64,000 nucleotides of DNA from Burkholderia stabilis. Its GTDB lineage: Bacteria; Pseudomonadota; Gammaproteobacteria; Burkholderiales; Burkholderiaceae. The DNA is taken from assembly GCF_001742165.1 (NCBI RefSeq), contig NZ_CP016444.1, positions 930,001 through 994,000 of the forward strand. The letters are read 5' to 3'. The position numbers and the translations under genes were made by a program. Every line of letters starts with the position of its first letter. Within the stretch, counting starts at the first letter, position 1. Shown here in pieces: positions 47,152 to 56,541 of the stretch. A model generated the notes under the pieces. The model searched no databases and was not told the origin of the DNA. It saw only the letters and a program-made list of their open reading frames with translations.

Positions 47152-48594
47152 ATGGACATGTCTCCCCTTTATCAGCGGCTGGCGGGTCGATTGCTGGAAG
47201 GCATTCAGCAGGCCAGGCTGGCCGACGGAACTCGTTTGCCATCTATCCGAACACTCGCAGCACAGCACGGTGTCAGCATGACGACAGCCATGCAGGCGCT
47301 TCGTTGGTTGGAGACGCAGGGCAGCATTCGTGCACGCCCGCGCTCCGGATACTTCGTGGCCAAGCCATCGGAACGGGGCAGCACACTGGATGCCGGCCGT
47401 TGGCTCGACCCGCTGCCGGAGCTTGATCCTCAGGCGCGTGCTCACCTGGCTATCGTGGGCGACCCCTGTGAGGTGCGTCTTGATCTCGCGGCCGGCGAGC
47501 CGGCTCTATATCCGATCGATCGATTCAGCGCGGTGTTTCGCCGTCTTGCCTACCGGCACCCGAACCTGATTGGAACCCACGTTCGCGGCACGGGCCATGA
47601 GGATTTGCGGCGGGAGATCGTGCGGCAGGCGATGCAATACGCATGCGAGCTGGATCCCGAAGAAGTGGTTGTGACGAACGGCTGCTGTGAGGCGCTGAAT
47701 CTTGCTCTCAGGGCCGTGACTCGACCCGGCGACGTGATCGCCGTCGAGTCTCCGACGTACTTCGCGTTGATGCGAATGTTGCGCACCCTCGAGCTGACGC
47801 CGTTGCCCATTCCATGCCTGCCGGACGCCGGCATGGATCTGTCCGTCTTGAAGAGCATGCTGGAGCGGACGCCGATCAAGTGTGTCGTCACGATCGCCAA
47901 CGGCAACAATCCCATGGGCAGCGTGGCATCGGACGCGTCTAAAGCCGAACTCGTGGCGCTTCTGCGGGAGCGGGACATTCCGCTGATCGAGGATGACATC
48001 TATGGGGATGTCTGTTTTGCCGACGTACGGCCCCGTCCGGTGCGAGCATTCGATACCAACGGAAATGTGCTTTTGTGCAGTGCGTTTTCAAAAAGTCTGT
48101 GTCCTGGCCTGCGTCTTGGCTGGATCGCGGCAGGGCGCTTCACGGAGCGCGTCAAGGCATTGAAGTACACGACCAGCATGGGAACGGCTGAGCTGCAGCA
48201 GGTCGCGGTTGCGGAGATGCTATCCAGTGGCGGCCATGCGTTGCACTTGAGACGCTTGAGAAAGGAGGTTCAGGGGCAACAGCTTTTGCTGCGTGACGCC
48301 GTACTGCGTTACTTTCCGGAAGGAACTGAACTCAGCGACCCGGCAGGAGGATTTGTACTCTGGGTGAAGCTGCCTTCATCCGACGGTGTTTCCGCCAGTA
48401 CGCGTGCGATGTTTGAGCATGCGCGCAGTGAAGGCATCGGGTTCACGCCCGGTCATCTGTTCGGCCGAGGGGACGTGTATGACGACTGCCTGCGCTTGAA
48501 CGCGGGCTACCGCTGGACGCCGAAGATAGAGTCGGCGCTCAAGCGTCTCGGTGAGCTGGCCCACATGTCACTGGCCGAGCGCGAGGGGCGGTAG
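47152..48594 (+). CDS. MocR-type regulator (GntR helix-turn-helix fused to aminotransferase fold)
   Basis: The 480-residue protein starts after AGGAG. Residues about 1-70 are a GntR winged helix (PLYQRLAGRLLEGIQQARLA; LPSIRTLAAQHGVSMTTAMQ). The rest is a fold-type I aminotransferase-like domain with TNGCCEALNLALRAVTRPGD, IEDDIYGDVCF and the PLP Lys in CSAFSKSLCPGLRLGW. MocR proteins sense PLP or amino-compound adducts and usually control a neighbouring PLP or amino-acid gene; here the convergent threonine aldolase at 48619 is the obvious candidate. Confidence 0.9.
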   Translation: MDMSPLYQRLAGRLLEGIQQARLADGTRLPSIRTLAAQHGVSMTTAMQALRWLETQGSIRARPRSGYFVAKPSERGSTLDAGRWLDPLPELDPQARAHLAIVGDPCEVRLDLAAGEPALYPIDRFSAVFRRLAYRHPNLIGTHVRGTGHEDLRREIVRQAMQYACELDPEEVVVTNGCCEALNLALRAVTRPGDVIAVESPTYFALMRMLRTLELTPLPIPCLPDAGMDLSVLKSMLERTPIKCVVTIANGNNPMGSVASDASKAELVALLRERDIPLIEDDIYGDVCFADVRPRPVRAFDTNGNVLLCSAFSKSLCPGLRLGWIAAGRFTERVKALKYTTSMGTAELQQVAVAEMLSSGGHALHLRRLRKEVQGQQLLLRDAVLRYFPEGTELSDPAGGFVLWVKLPSSDGVSASTRAMFEHARSEGIGFTPGHLFGRGDVYDDCLRLNAGYRWTPKIESALKRLGELAHMSLAEREGR

Positions 48595-48618
48595 TTGGCG
48601 GGAGCCCGGGCTTGCTCG

Positions 48619-49671
48619 TTATCGGGCGTCCGCGGCAAATTCACGTGCGATTTCGATCAACACGTCTGCCGCGGCAATCACGTCGTTGTGTGTCACGCCG
48701 AGGTGGGTCGTGGCACGTACGCGTCCGTCGGGCAGTGCGCGCACTCGCACCCCGCGCTTCAAGGCCTCTCCGACAAAGGTTGCGGTATTCACGCGCAAGC
48801 CCTGCAGGTTGAACAGGAGAATATTGGTGATGAGATCGGGGGGCGTGAATGTGAAGTAGGGTTCGCTCGTGAGCAGGCGGATGAGGAGCGTTGCGTTGTC
48901 GTGATCGTCCGCAAGGCGTGTAACGTGATGATCAAGCGCATACAGGGCCGCCGCGGCCATGATGCCGGACTGTCGCATCGCGCCCCCTAGCCGGTATTTC
49001 CATGTCCATGCATCGCGCACGAACTCCCTGTTTCCACTGAGTGCCGAACCGAAGGGGCATCCGAGCCCTTTGCTGAAGTCGATCCATGCACTGTCCCAGC
49101 CGCTGGTAAAGACCTTGGCCGGTACCCCAGCGGCCACGCTGGCGTTGAAGATCCGGGCGCCATCGATATGCGTGCGCAAGCCGGCATCATGGGCCGCATC
49201 GCGAACGGCATGGAGCGCTTCGACGGGCCATACTGCACCACCGCTGATGTTGGTGGTCTGCTCGATGCTCACCATTGCCGAGCGAGGCGCCGAGCGGGCG
49301 GGAGTCCGGATTGCATTCCGGCATTGTTCCGCCGTGAAGATCCCGGTACGGGTCTGAATGGGATTGACCGATACCCCGGCTATCACGGCGACGCCAGCGC
49401 TTTCCGTGGCAAAGATATGTGACTGGGCATCGGCAATCAGCTCGTCGCCCGGGCGTGTATGAACGAGTGTCGCGACCAGGTTACACATGGTTCCAGAAGG
49501 CATGAAAATCGCTGCCTCGAAACCCAGTTCCTCCGCAACGCGAGCACATAGCTCGCGCGTGGTCGGATCCTCGTCCATTTGCTCGTCTCCCACCTTTGCT
49601 GTGGCCATCGCCGCTCGCATAGCTTCGGTGGGCTCGCTCTTCGTGTCGCTGAAAAGGTCAATCAATTTCAT
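48619..49671 (-). CDS. Low-specificity threonine aldolase family PLP enzyme
   Basis: The 350-residue protein fits fold-type I threonine aldolases: LFSDTKSEPTEAMRAAMATA, GDEQMDEDPTT, FMPSGTMCNLVATLVHTRPG, THIDGARIFNASVAAG, and the PLP Lys in WIDFSKGLGCPFGSAL. It cleaves beta-hydroxy-amino acids to glycine and an aldehyde, or runs in reverse. It converges with the MocR gene, 24 bases apart. Being within 6 kb of a cluster that probably uses a beta-hydroxy-amino acid makes a metabolic link worth testing. Confidence 0.88.
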   Translation of the reverse strand: MKLIDLFSDTKSEPTEAMRAAMATAKVGDEQMDEDPTTRELCARVAEELGFEAAIFMPSGTMCNLVATLVHTRPGDELIADAQSHIFATESAGVAVIAGVSVNPIQTRTGIFTAEQCRNAIRTPARSAPRSAMVSIEQTTNISGGAVWPVEALHAVRDAAHDAGLRTHIDGARIFNASVAAGVPAKVFTSGWDSAWIDFSKGLGCPFGSALSGNREFVRDAWTWKYRLGGAMRQSGIMAAAALYALDHHVTRLADDHDNATLLIRLLTSEPYFTFTPPDLITNILLFNLQGLRVNTATFVGEALKRGVRVRALPDGRVRATTHLGVTHNDVIAAADVLIEIAREFAADAR

Positions 49672-49968
49672 GTTTTGTGCGGAAAGGAATTGAAACCGCC
49701 TGACGAAGCGTGGTCATCACCCGCCGAAAGCGGGAAACAGTCACGTGACTAATGTCAATGGGACGACGGGCACATCATGTGGGAAGGTCTGGGCACCGTC
49801 GATATACAGTACTCAGGGAAAGCAATAGAACAGATGACTGATCGTCAAGGTGTCACTTGTCGCCGTATCCCCACGCCGGGGTGAGAACACAAGAGGGTTG
49901 GCCGGGATTCGTGAAAAATCCGCCACATCTCAGGGTAACATATTGATTTTACGAAAGAATTCAGAATA

Positions 49969-50751
49969 TCATTGCATCCCAATCCGCTCTGGATTCCACA
50001 TCCCTGGCTTTCCCAGTTTCGATGCGAGCTGCAACCGCGCCGAGCGCCAGTCGGTCAGCGCTTGAATACGCTGCTTCTTTGCGTTGGCGAGCGCTGATTG
50101 CGCGTTGAGCAGTTCGAGGATGCTGCCCACGCCGATCTGATAGCGACGTTGCGCCGCGATGTAAGCCTGCTGCGCCAGCGTCAGCAGGTTCGCGCTGTTA
50201 TCAAGATTCTTCGTGGTGCCCTGAAGCAACTGGTATGCGTTCCACACATCGAGCCCGACCTGTTGCCGTGCTTCGGCCAGCAAGTCGATTTGCAGTTCGG
50301 TCTGCGCATCGGCCTGCCGCACCTGATACGTCCGTGCGAAGCCTTCGAAGATCGGAATCGTCACCTGAAATCCGAGATACCACTCCCGGTGCGTCGCCGG
50401 AAATACCGGGAAGCCGAGCTGCAAACTCGTCGGCTGGTTGTTGAAGTTGTACTGTGCCACCAGATTCAGGCGCGGCAGCCCTTCGGCACGCGTCTGCGCG
50501 GCCTTGGCCCGCGCGGCTTCCACTTGCGCGACGGCCGCCGCAACGCCCGGATAGTGTTGCTGGGCATCCTCTATCAGCGCCGCGACCGAATCGCCGAACT
50601 CGTGGTCGGGTTTCACGCCGTCACCCACATCCGGCAACACGATCGGCGTACCCGGGGCGAGATTCATGTCGGACGCCAGCGTGCCCACGGCGCTTGCCCA
50701 TTCGCTCTCGGCCTTCGTGCGGCTCACGATGGCCTCCGCATACGCCGTTTG
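49969..50751 (-). pseudogene. TolC-family outer-membrane efflux protein, C-terminal part, cut by an IS
   Basis: About 260 residues of a TolC/type I secretion outer-membrane protein remain: AYAEAIVSRTKAESEWASAV, YPGVAAAVAQVEAARAKAAQ, YLGFQVTIPIFEGFARTYQV and GSILELLNAQSALANAKKQR, with a normal C-terminus. The 5' half is missing because an IS3-type element begins at 50752. Beyond the element the matching frame meets a stop within about ten codons. The gene is therefore dead. No inner-membrane transporter partner remains nearby. Confidence 0.8.
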
Positions 50752-51519
<768 letters not shown>

Positions 51520-51820
51520 GTTTGCGCTGCGTTACCCGGAGCGATTCAACATCGGAATCTGAATCCTAACCCGCCTCTCACACGGAATTCCGGATACCTC
51601 CTCGGCTATGGGCTCGGCTGCCCCGAAGCGTGGCTTGCTTTTGGTATCAAAACGAAGTTCATCACGGCGGTGGATCGGTGTTCACTTGCCCGTCACGACG
51701 TCGAACGCGACACCATGTGATACTGGGCACGCACGTCGTACTGACCGCTGTTCCCGTCATCGGCACCTGTAACCTGTCGATGGAATCCAACGCAGTTTGC
51801 ATATAGAAAGACGTCCCTCC

Positions 51821-52447
51821 ATGACCGACTCGACCCACCATTATTACGAACCGTCGCAAGGCCACGGCCTTGCGCATGATCCCTTGAACGCGATCGTGGG
51901 CCCGCGCCCGATCGGCTGGATTTCATCGCGCGGCAACGACGGTACGGTCAACCTCGCGCCATACAGCTTCTTCAACGCATTCAACTACCGTCCGCCGATC
52001 ATCGGTTTTTCGAGCGTTGCCGCCAAGGACAGCCTGCGCAACGTGCAGGAGACCGGCGAGTTCGTGTGGAATCTCGCGACGCGCGAGCTCGCCGAGCGGA
52101 TGAACCAGACGTGTGCCGCGGTGCCGTACGACGTCGACGAGTTTGAGCTCGGCGGCCTGACCGCCGTGCCGTCGCGGCTGGTCGACGTACCGCGCGTCGC
52201 GGAAAGCGGCGTCAACTTCGAATGTAAGGTGACCGACGTGATTCGCCTGCGCGATCACCAGGGCGTGGAAACGCCGGCGTCGCTGGTGCTCGGCGAAGTC
52301 GTCGCCGTTCATATCCGGCAGGATCTGCTGAAGGACGGCATCTTCGACACGTTCGGCGCCGGCATCATTCTGCGCGCGGGCGGCCCGTCCGCCTACGTGC
52401 ACGTGAAGCCCGACAGCAGGTTCGACCTCTTGCGCCCTGACGCATGA
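51821..52447 (+). CDS. Flavin reductase-like FMN-binding protein
   Basis: The ATG at 51821 gives a 208-residue protein; an upstream ATG at 51797 would add eight. GPRPIGWISSRGNDGTVNLA, SFFNAFNYRPPIIGFSSVAA and GEFVWNLATRELAERMNQT are typical of the flavin reductase/DIM6-NTAB split-barrel family that binds FMN. The partner oxygenase is not in the window. The gene is intact but stranded between the IS3 derivative and other element remnants. The bases from 51525 to 51820 hold no recognisable gene. Confidence 0.82.
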   Translation: MTDSTHHYYEPSQGHGLAHDPLNAIVGPRPIGWISSRGNDGTVNLAPYSFFNAFNYRPPIIGFSSVAAKDSLRNVQETGEFVWNLATRELAERMNQTCAAVPYDVDEFELGGLTAVPSRLVDVPRVAESGVNFECKVTDVIRLRDHQGVETPASLVLGEVVAVHIRQDLLKDGIFDTFGAGIILRAGGPSAYVHVKPDSRFDLLRPDA

Positions 52448-52451
52448 TCCG

Positions 52452-52578
52452 TTGAACACTTGCTCGACAAACACGTTGTCGCACCAGCTTCCCTTGCCGT
52501 CCATCGACATCCGCACGCCCCGGCTCAGCACCGCCTCGGTGAACGCGCCCGCCGTGAACTGGCTACCCTGATTGATGT
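52452..52578 (-). pseudogene. IS3-family transposase OrfB fragment interrupted by IS21
   Basis: Read on the minus strand the stretch encodes NQGSQFTAGAFTEAVLSRGV followed by RMSMDGKGSWCDNVFVEQVF. This is the region around the second Asp and the Glu-side strand of an IS3 OrfB, with the usual Asp changed to Asn. It is cut on its upstream side by the IS21 element at 52579. Confidence 0.65.
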
Positions 52579-52663
52579 TGTCGCGGGGCGGCGTAAAGGA
52601 GCCGGGGATGGGCGGCGTAATGGCGCCAGCAGAACCGGGGGTAAAACGCGGATTCGAACGGTT

Positions 52664-53452
52664 TCAAGGTTGCGGTTTTTTGCCGTTTTTGGCAACTGCA
52701 TTTTGAGGGGGATCTGGCATCGGTTTCGGGGTGCGGTAACTGTCGCCCTCGAGGACGAGCCGGTAGGCGCCGTGGCGTAGTCGGTCGAGTGTGGCGGTGC
52801 CGAGGATGCGGTTGTCGGGGAACGCGGCGCCCCATTCACCGAAGTCGAGATTCGACGTCAGGATGGTCGCCGCGTGCTCGTAGCGGGCCGCGACGAGATC
52901 GTGGAAGTCCTCGTCCTGCGGGGTACGTAGCGGTTTGAGCGCGAAGTCATCGACGATCAGCAGCGGCACCCGGGCGTACTGCTGGAACTTGCGGTCATAG
53001 GCGCCGGTGGCGCGCGCGGCGTTCAATCGCTTGAGCAGCTCGGTCTGCGAGATGAACAGCACATCGCGGCCTTGGCGGGCGGCGCAGTGGCCCAGCGCCT
53101 GGGCCAAGTGGCTTTTGCCGGTGCCGGTTGGACCGGCGATCAGGATCGCGACCTTCTCGTCGAGATACCGGCCTGTCGCGAGATCATGAACGTGTGAGCG
53201 GTTCAACGTAGGCAGCCGGTCGAAGTCGAACGTCTCGAGCGTCTTGCCCATCGCGAAGCCGGCGCGCAGCAGACGGGTGCCGAGCTTCTTGTGTTCGCGA
53301 CGGGCAACCTCGTCGTGCAGCAGCATGGCAAGGAACTCGGTATAGGCGAGCTGCCCGTCGATCGCCTGACGGTTGCGCTGCTCAAGCGAGTCGAGGATGC
53401 CGGACAGGCGCAGCTGTTTGAGGATGGAATTCAATTCGGGACTCGGGTTCAT
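52664..53452 (-). CDS. istB: IS21 helper ATPase IstB
   Basis: The 262-residue AAA+ protein shows Walker A in ILIAGPTGTGKSHLAQALGH, Walker B in VPLLIVDDFALKPL and a sensor region TILTSNLDFGEWG. IstB oligomerises on target DNA and directs the IstA transposase. It follows istA by a few bases, as in all IS21 elements, and looks intact. Confidence 0.93.
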   Translation of the reverse strand: MNPSPELNSILKQLRLSGILDSLEQRNRQAIDGQLAYTEFLAMLLHDEVARREHKKLGTRLLRAGFAMGKTLETFDFDRLPTLNRSHVHDLATGRYLDEKVAILIAGPTGTGKSHLAQALGHCAARQGRDVLFISQTELLKRLNAARATGAYDRKFQQYARVPLLIVDDFALKPLRTPQDEDFHDLVAARYEHAATILTSNLDFGEWGAAFPDNRILGTATLDRLRHGAYRLVLEGDSYRTPKPMPDPPQNAVAKNGKKPQP

Positions 53453-53456
53453 GGTG

Positions 53457-54989
53457 TCAGTGGATCAGCAGGGATTGGAGATCACGGCCGAAGCGGCCGC
53501 CGTTCTGGTAAGCGCCAGTCGGGGCCGACGCGGGACGCGGCACCGGTTCGCTGTCCAGGCCTTTGTCGAGGATGCCCTTGATGGTGCTGTACTTCGCGCT
53601 GCTGAACGCGAGCGCACGCTCGCAGGCTGCTTCCAGCCTCTGATCGCCGACTTTCTGTCGCAGCCGGATGATCCCCTGCGCGCCGCGCAGGTTGACGAGC
53701 ACCTTGTCGTTGAACAGCGCGAGGATCACGCCGTGGCACGACGGCCCGATCTCCTTCGCGCGCGCCAGACACCACTGCGGATCGTGCTCGAGCCAGGCCT
53801 GCGCTTCGGGCGGCTGGTGATCTCGCACCGTGTGGCGACCGCCGGCCCGCTGCCGCGGATGGGTTGCGACGAGTTCATGCCGATGGAACAGCTGGATGAC
53901 CGTATCGGTCGCCTTCAGCCAGAGCGACTTGCCGACGAGCGTGAACGGTGCAGAGTACAGCGCGTGCTTGTAGACGACGTGGCCGTCGCGATGGACCGCC
54001 ACCTCCTTCCAGACCGACAGTACCGGCGGCACGTCCGGCAATGCAGCGAGCAACGGGCGCTCGACGCCGAAGCGCGTCAGCGGCCGTTCGTGGACGGTGC
54101 CGTGGATACGAGTGCCGGCCTGCTGCATCACCCATTCGCGCAGTTGCCGGTTGGCGTCGGCCAGATCCCGGAACTCGCGCAGCGGCACGAAGGACTTCTT
54201 GACGTATTTGACGCCCGATTCGACGACGCCCTTCTTCTGGGGATCGTGCGGCGGACAGGCGTCGATCCGGAATCCATATCCCTCGGCAAGCGCGGCGTAC
54301 GAGCGTTGCACCGCCGGCTCGTATCGACACGCCCGGATGATCGCGCACTTCGCGTTATCGATGATGACCCGGTCGGGACAGCCGCCGAACCATTCGAAGG
54401 CGCGCCGGTGGCTGGCGAGCCACGTCTCGACGGTCTGGTCCAGCACGATCTCGGCATACTGGTGGCGCGACCAGCACAACGTCATCACGAAGATCCACGT
54501 CCGGACCGCAATGCCCTCGACCGTCAGCACGGGTCCCGCGCCGAAGTCGACCTGCGCGGCGTCGGCCGGTGCGAAGTCGAGGATCGTTGTGGTGGCCACG
54601 CTGCGCTCGGCAGCCAGATGGCGCAGCATGCGCTTCACGGCACAATAGCTGCCGGCGTAGCCATGATTGCGTTGAAGGGCGGCATGGATCGTGGTGCCCT
54701 GAACGCCGGCGGCAAGCCATTCGCGGACCTGTTCGCGATATGGCTCAACCGTCGACACACAGGTGTGCGGCAGGTGCGGCGTGCGCCCGAAGACACCCGC
54801 GATCGTAGCGTCGTCCGGCAGCGGCTGCACCGGATCCAGCCAACTACGCGCTTCAGCCTCGCGGCGCACGGTCGTCAGCTTCTTGCGCCCCATCAAACCG
54901 CCGCGCGCGATGTCGCGGTCAGAATCGCCTTGCCGCATGCGGACAAGGACTTGGCGGTATTCAAACAATTCGAACCTCCTGTTGGCCAT
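53457..54989 (-). CDS. istA: IS21 transposase IstA
   Basis: The ATG at 54989, after GGAGCG, gives about 510 residues. It has an N-terminal helix-turn-helix (YRQVLVRMRQGDSDRDIA) and a DDE core: AQVDFGAGPVLTVEGIAVRT, then VIIDNAKCAI, then DPQKKGVVESGVKYVKKSF. C-terminal barrel segments follow. The length is normal for the family and no stop interrupts it, so the element may still move. Confidence 0.93.
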   Translation of the reverse strand: MANRRFELFEYRQVLVRMRQGDSDRDIARGGLMGRKKLTTVRREAEARSWLDPVQPLPDDATIAGVFGRTPHLPHTCVSTVEPYREQVREWLAAGVQGTTIHAALQRNHGYAGSYCAVKRMLRHLAAERSVATTTILDFAPADAAQVDFGAGPVLTVEGIAVRTWIFVMTLCWSRHQYAEIVLDQTVETWLASHRRAFEWFGGCPDRVIIDNAKCAIIRACRYEPAVQRSYAALAEGYGFRIDACPPHDPQKKGVVESGVKYVKKSFVPLREFRDLADANRQLREWVMQQAGTRIHGTVHERPLTRFGVERPLLAALPDVPPVLSVWKEVAVHRDGHVVYKHALYSAPFTLVGKSLWLKATDTVIQLFHRHELVATHPRQRAGGRHTVRDHQPPEAQAWLEHDPQWCLARAKEIGPSCHGVILALFNDKVLVNLRGAQGIIRLRQKVGDQRLEAACERALAFSSAKYSTIKGILDKGLDSEPVPRPASAPTGAYQNGGRFGRDLQSLLIH

Positions 54990-55281
54990 GGACGCTCCGT
55001 TCAAAAAGAACGGAGCGTACCGACTCGGAAAGTTCGAACCGCGTTCTCGCCCTGATGCTGCTGGCGCCTATGCGCCGCCCCTAACGTGGCGCCATTACGC
55101 CGCCCTTGGACTGGCGCCTATGTGCCGCCCCTCAAGTGGCGCCCTTATGCCGACCCCGCATTGGCTCCATAGCGCCGCCCCGTGACAGATGTTCAGTAAG
55201 TGAGGCTCCTGCGCCGTCTCGACGGTGTGAAAGGAAGTTGCCAAAGTAGTGGGGATCAAAGTGACAACAGTCGCACCGAAG

Positions 55282-55785
55282 TGAACAACACGCAAAGGCA
55301 TCCCGAATCACCCGATCGAATTTCGACGGCATCTGGCCTGCGAGCCGGACGTACCGGTGGCGCGCTTGGTTATGGAGGATGGGGTGAATTCGAACCTGGT
55401 ATTCAAATGGCCTCGAGCGCTGCATGCCGGCGAATACGACCTGGTGGAGTTGGTACCGGTGACCATGGAAGCACCGGCGCGAGAGATCGAGCAGCTGCTC
55501 CCAGAGCCGGTAGCCAGTGCCGCTTCGGCAAGTTGCCATCGAGATCTTCGTAGGCAACCCCGTGTGCGCATCGAAGGCTCGTCCCATGAAGCCGCGCTGT
55601 TGTTGGGGCACCGCATGTTGCTCGGCCCATCGGGACCGACAGCATGATCGGACTGCCCAGTCGCACGAAGGGGTTCCGGCGTAGAACCCACGAAGATCTG
55701 GTTGGCCACCGGCATGACCGACATGCATTCCGGCTTCAACAGCTTGGCCGCGAAAGTCCAGACCGTGCTGGAGCGAGACCCCTGA
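55282..55785 (+). pseudogene. IS66-family remnant (OrfA and start of OrfB)
   Basis: One frame reads NHPIEFRRHLACEPDVPVAR and NSNLVFKWPRALHAGEYDLV, the helix-turn-helix of an IS66 accessory protein (TnpA). It ends at 55645-55647, overlapping an ATG that opens MIGLPSRTK. After a short garbled insert the next frame gives KIWLATGMTDMHSGFNSLAA and KVQTVLERDP, the start of IS66 TnpB, then a stop. No transposase (TnpC) follows, so it is a dead remnant. Confidence 0.65.
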
Positions 55786-56099
55786 CGCGCAACAGCGTAG
55801 ACTCAATCCTGCAAAAAACCGTATCGCGCGCGTCCGGCACTTGTCCTGCCTTGAGTGAGAAACACGTCTCGCCCCATGTCGCCCGGCACACGACGGCCAT
55901 GAATCTAGTGCAGTTGGGTGTCGACATGAGCGTGATCGCGCTTTGGCTCGGACATGAGCATCTCGACACGAGGAACATCTACATGGCAGCCGATCTCGCC
56001 CTGAAGGAGATGGTGCTGAATTGGCTTCAGTCGGCGGGGCAAACCGCTCTGCGGTTTCGAGCGACCGACAAGGTGATGGCGTTCCTCGAGAGCCTGTAA
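55785..56099 (+). pseudogene. C-terminal fragment of a tyrosine recombinase
   Basis: About 105 residues carry the C-terminal catalytic boxes of a phage-type integrase: VSPHVARHTTAMNLVQLGVD (His-x-x-Arg), ALWLGHEHLDTRN (His) and the nucleophile Tyr in NIYMAADLALKE. The catalytic domain start and the DNA-binding domain are missing; the upstream side joins the IS66 remnant directly. It marks an old integration or deletion event. Bases 56100-56541 hold no recognisable gene. Confidence 0.7.
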
Positions 56100-56541
56100 T
56101 TATGTTCACCGCAGCGGCCCAAGATGTCCGTCACTTAATGCGTTCTGGTCGCCGCCGCGCATAATCCGACGCTGAGAATAATCGTGAATATGCGAAGCTT
56201 CGCATTATGACCGGTTGCGGGATTGGACGGCCATTCGCGCGGCACGTCGCGGAGGGCATCGGTCAGCCGCTCACCGCCCCGTCCGGGCGCGCTGACCGAC
56301 TCGGGCATTGCTGCCGCCTGAAAGCAGATGTTCAAACGACGTCGAAGATACTCCACCAAAGTTTCATCGCTAGATCTGAAATCGGGTTGCGGCGGCTGAC
56401 AGGTTGCATCGGATACCGACTGCCACTCCGCGTATCGAGTCGCGATTGCAGTCTGCAACGCAGTGTCCGATAATTTGCCATCATTTCGAGTCCCGCCACG
56501 AGGCCGTGTCAGAAGCTTCAAACGAACAGGAACAAGGGCAT

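Larger units (their letters stand above)
52579..55187 (-). mobile_element. Complete IS21-family element with 5-bp target duplication
   Basis: The element is about 2.6 kb and carries istA and istB. Its ends are TGTCGCGGGGCGGCG at 52579 and TGTCACGGGGCGGCG read from 55187 on the other strand. Several internal copies of a GGCGCC-N-CGCCGCCC repeat lie inside each end (52590-52640 and about 55070-55180), typical of IS21 transposase-binding arrays. GATGT flanks both ends (52574-52578 and 55188-55192). Confidence 0.82.

Noticed and set aside
46825..47445. 206-codon minus-strand open frame overlapping the MocR gene start
   Set aside because: It overlaps the well-supported MocR gene and the DUF3563 gene in another frame and shows no family features.
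51525..51820. Continuation of the TolC gene beyond the IS3 derivative
   Set aside because: The matching frame meets a stop within about ten codons and shows no TolC-like sequence, so the 5' half cannot be placed here.
53373..55055. 560-codon plus-strand open frame over istA
   Set aside because: It is antisense to an intact IS21 transposase; no motif or start signal was found.
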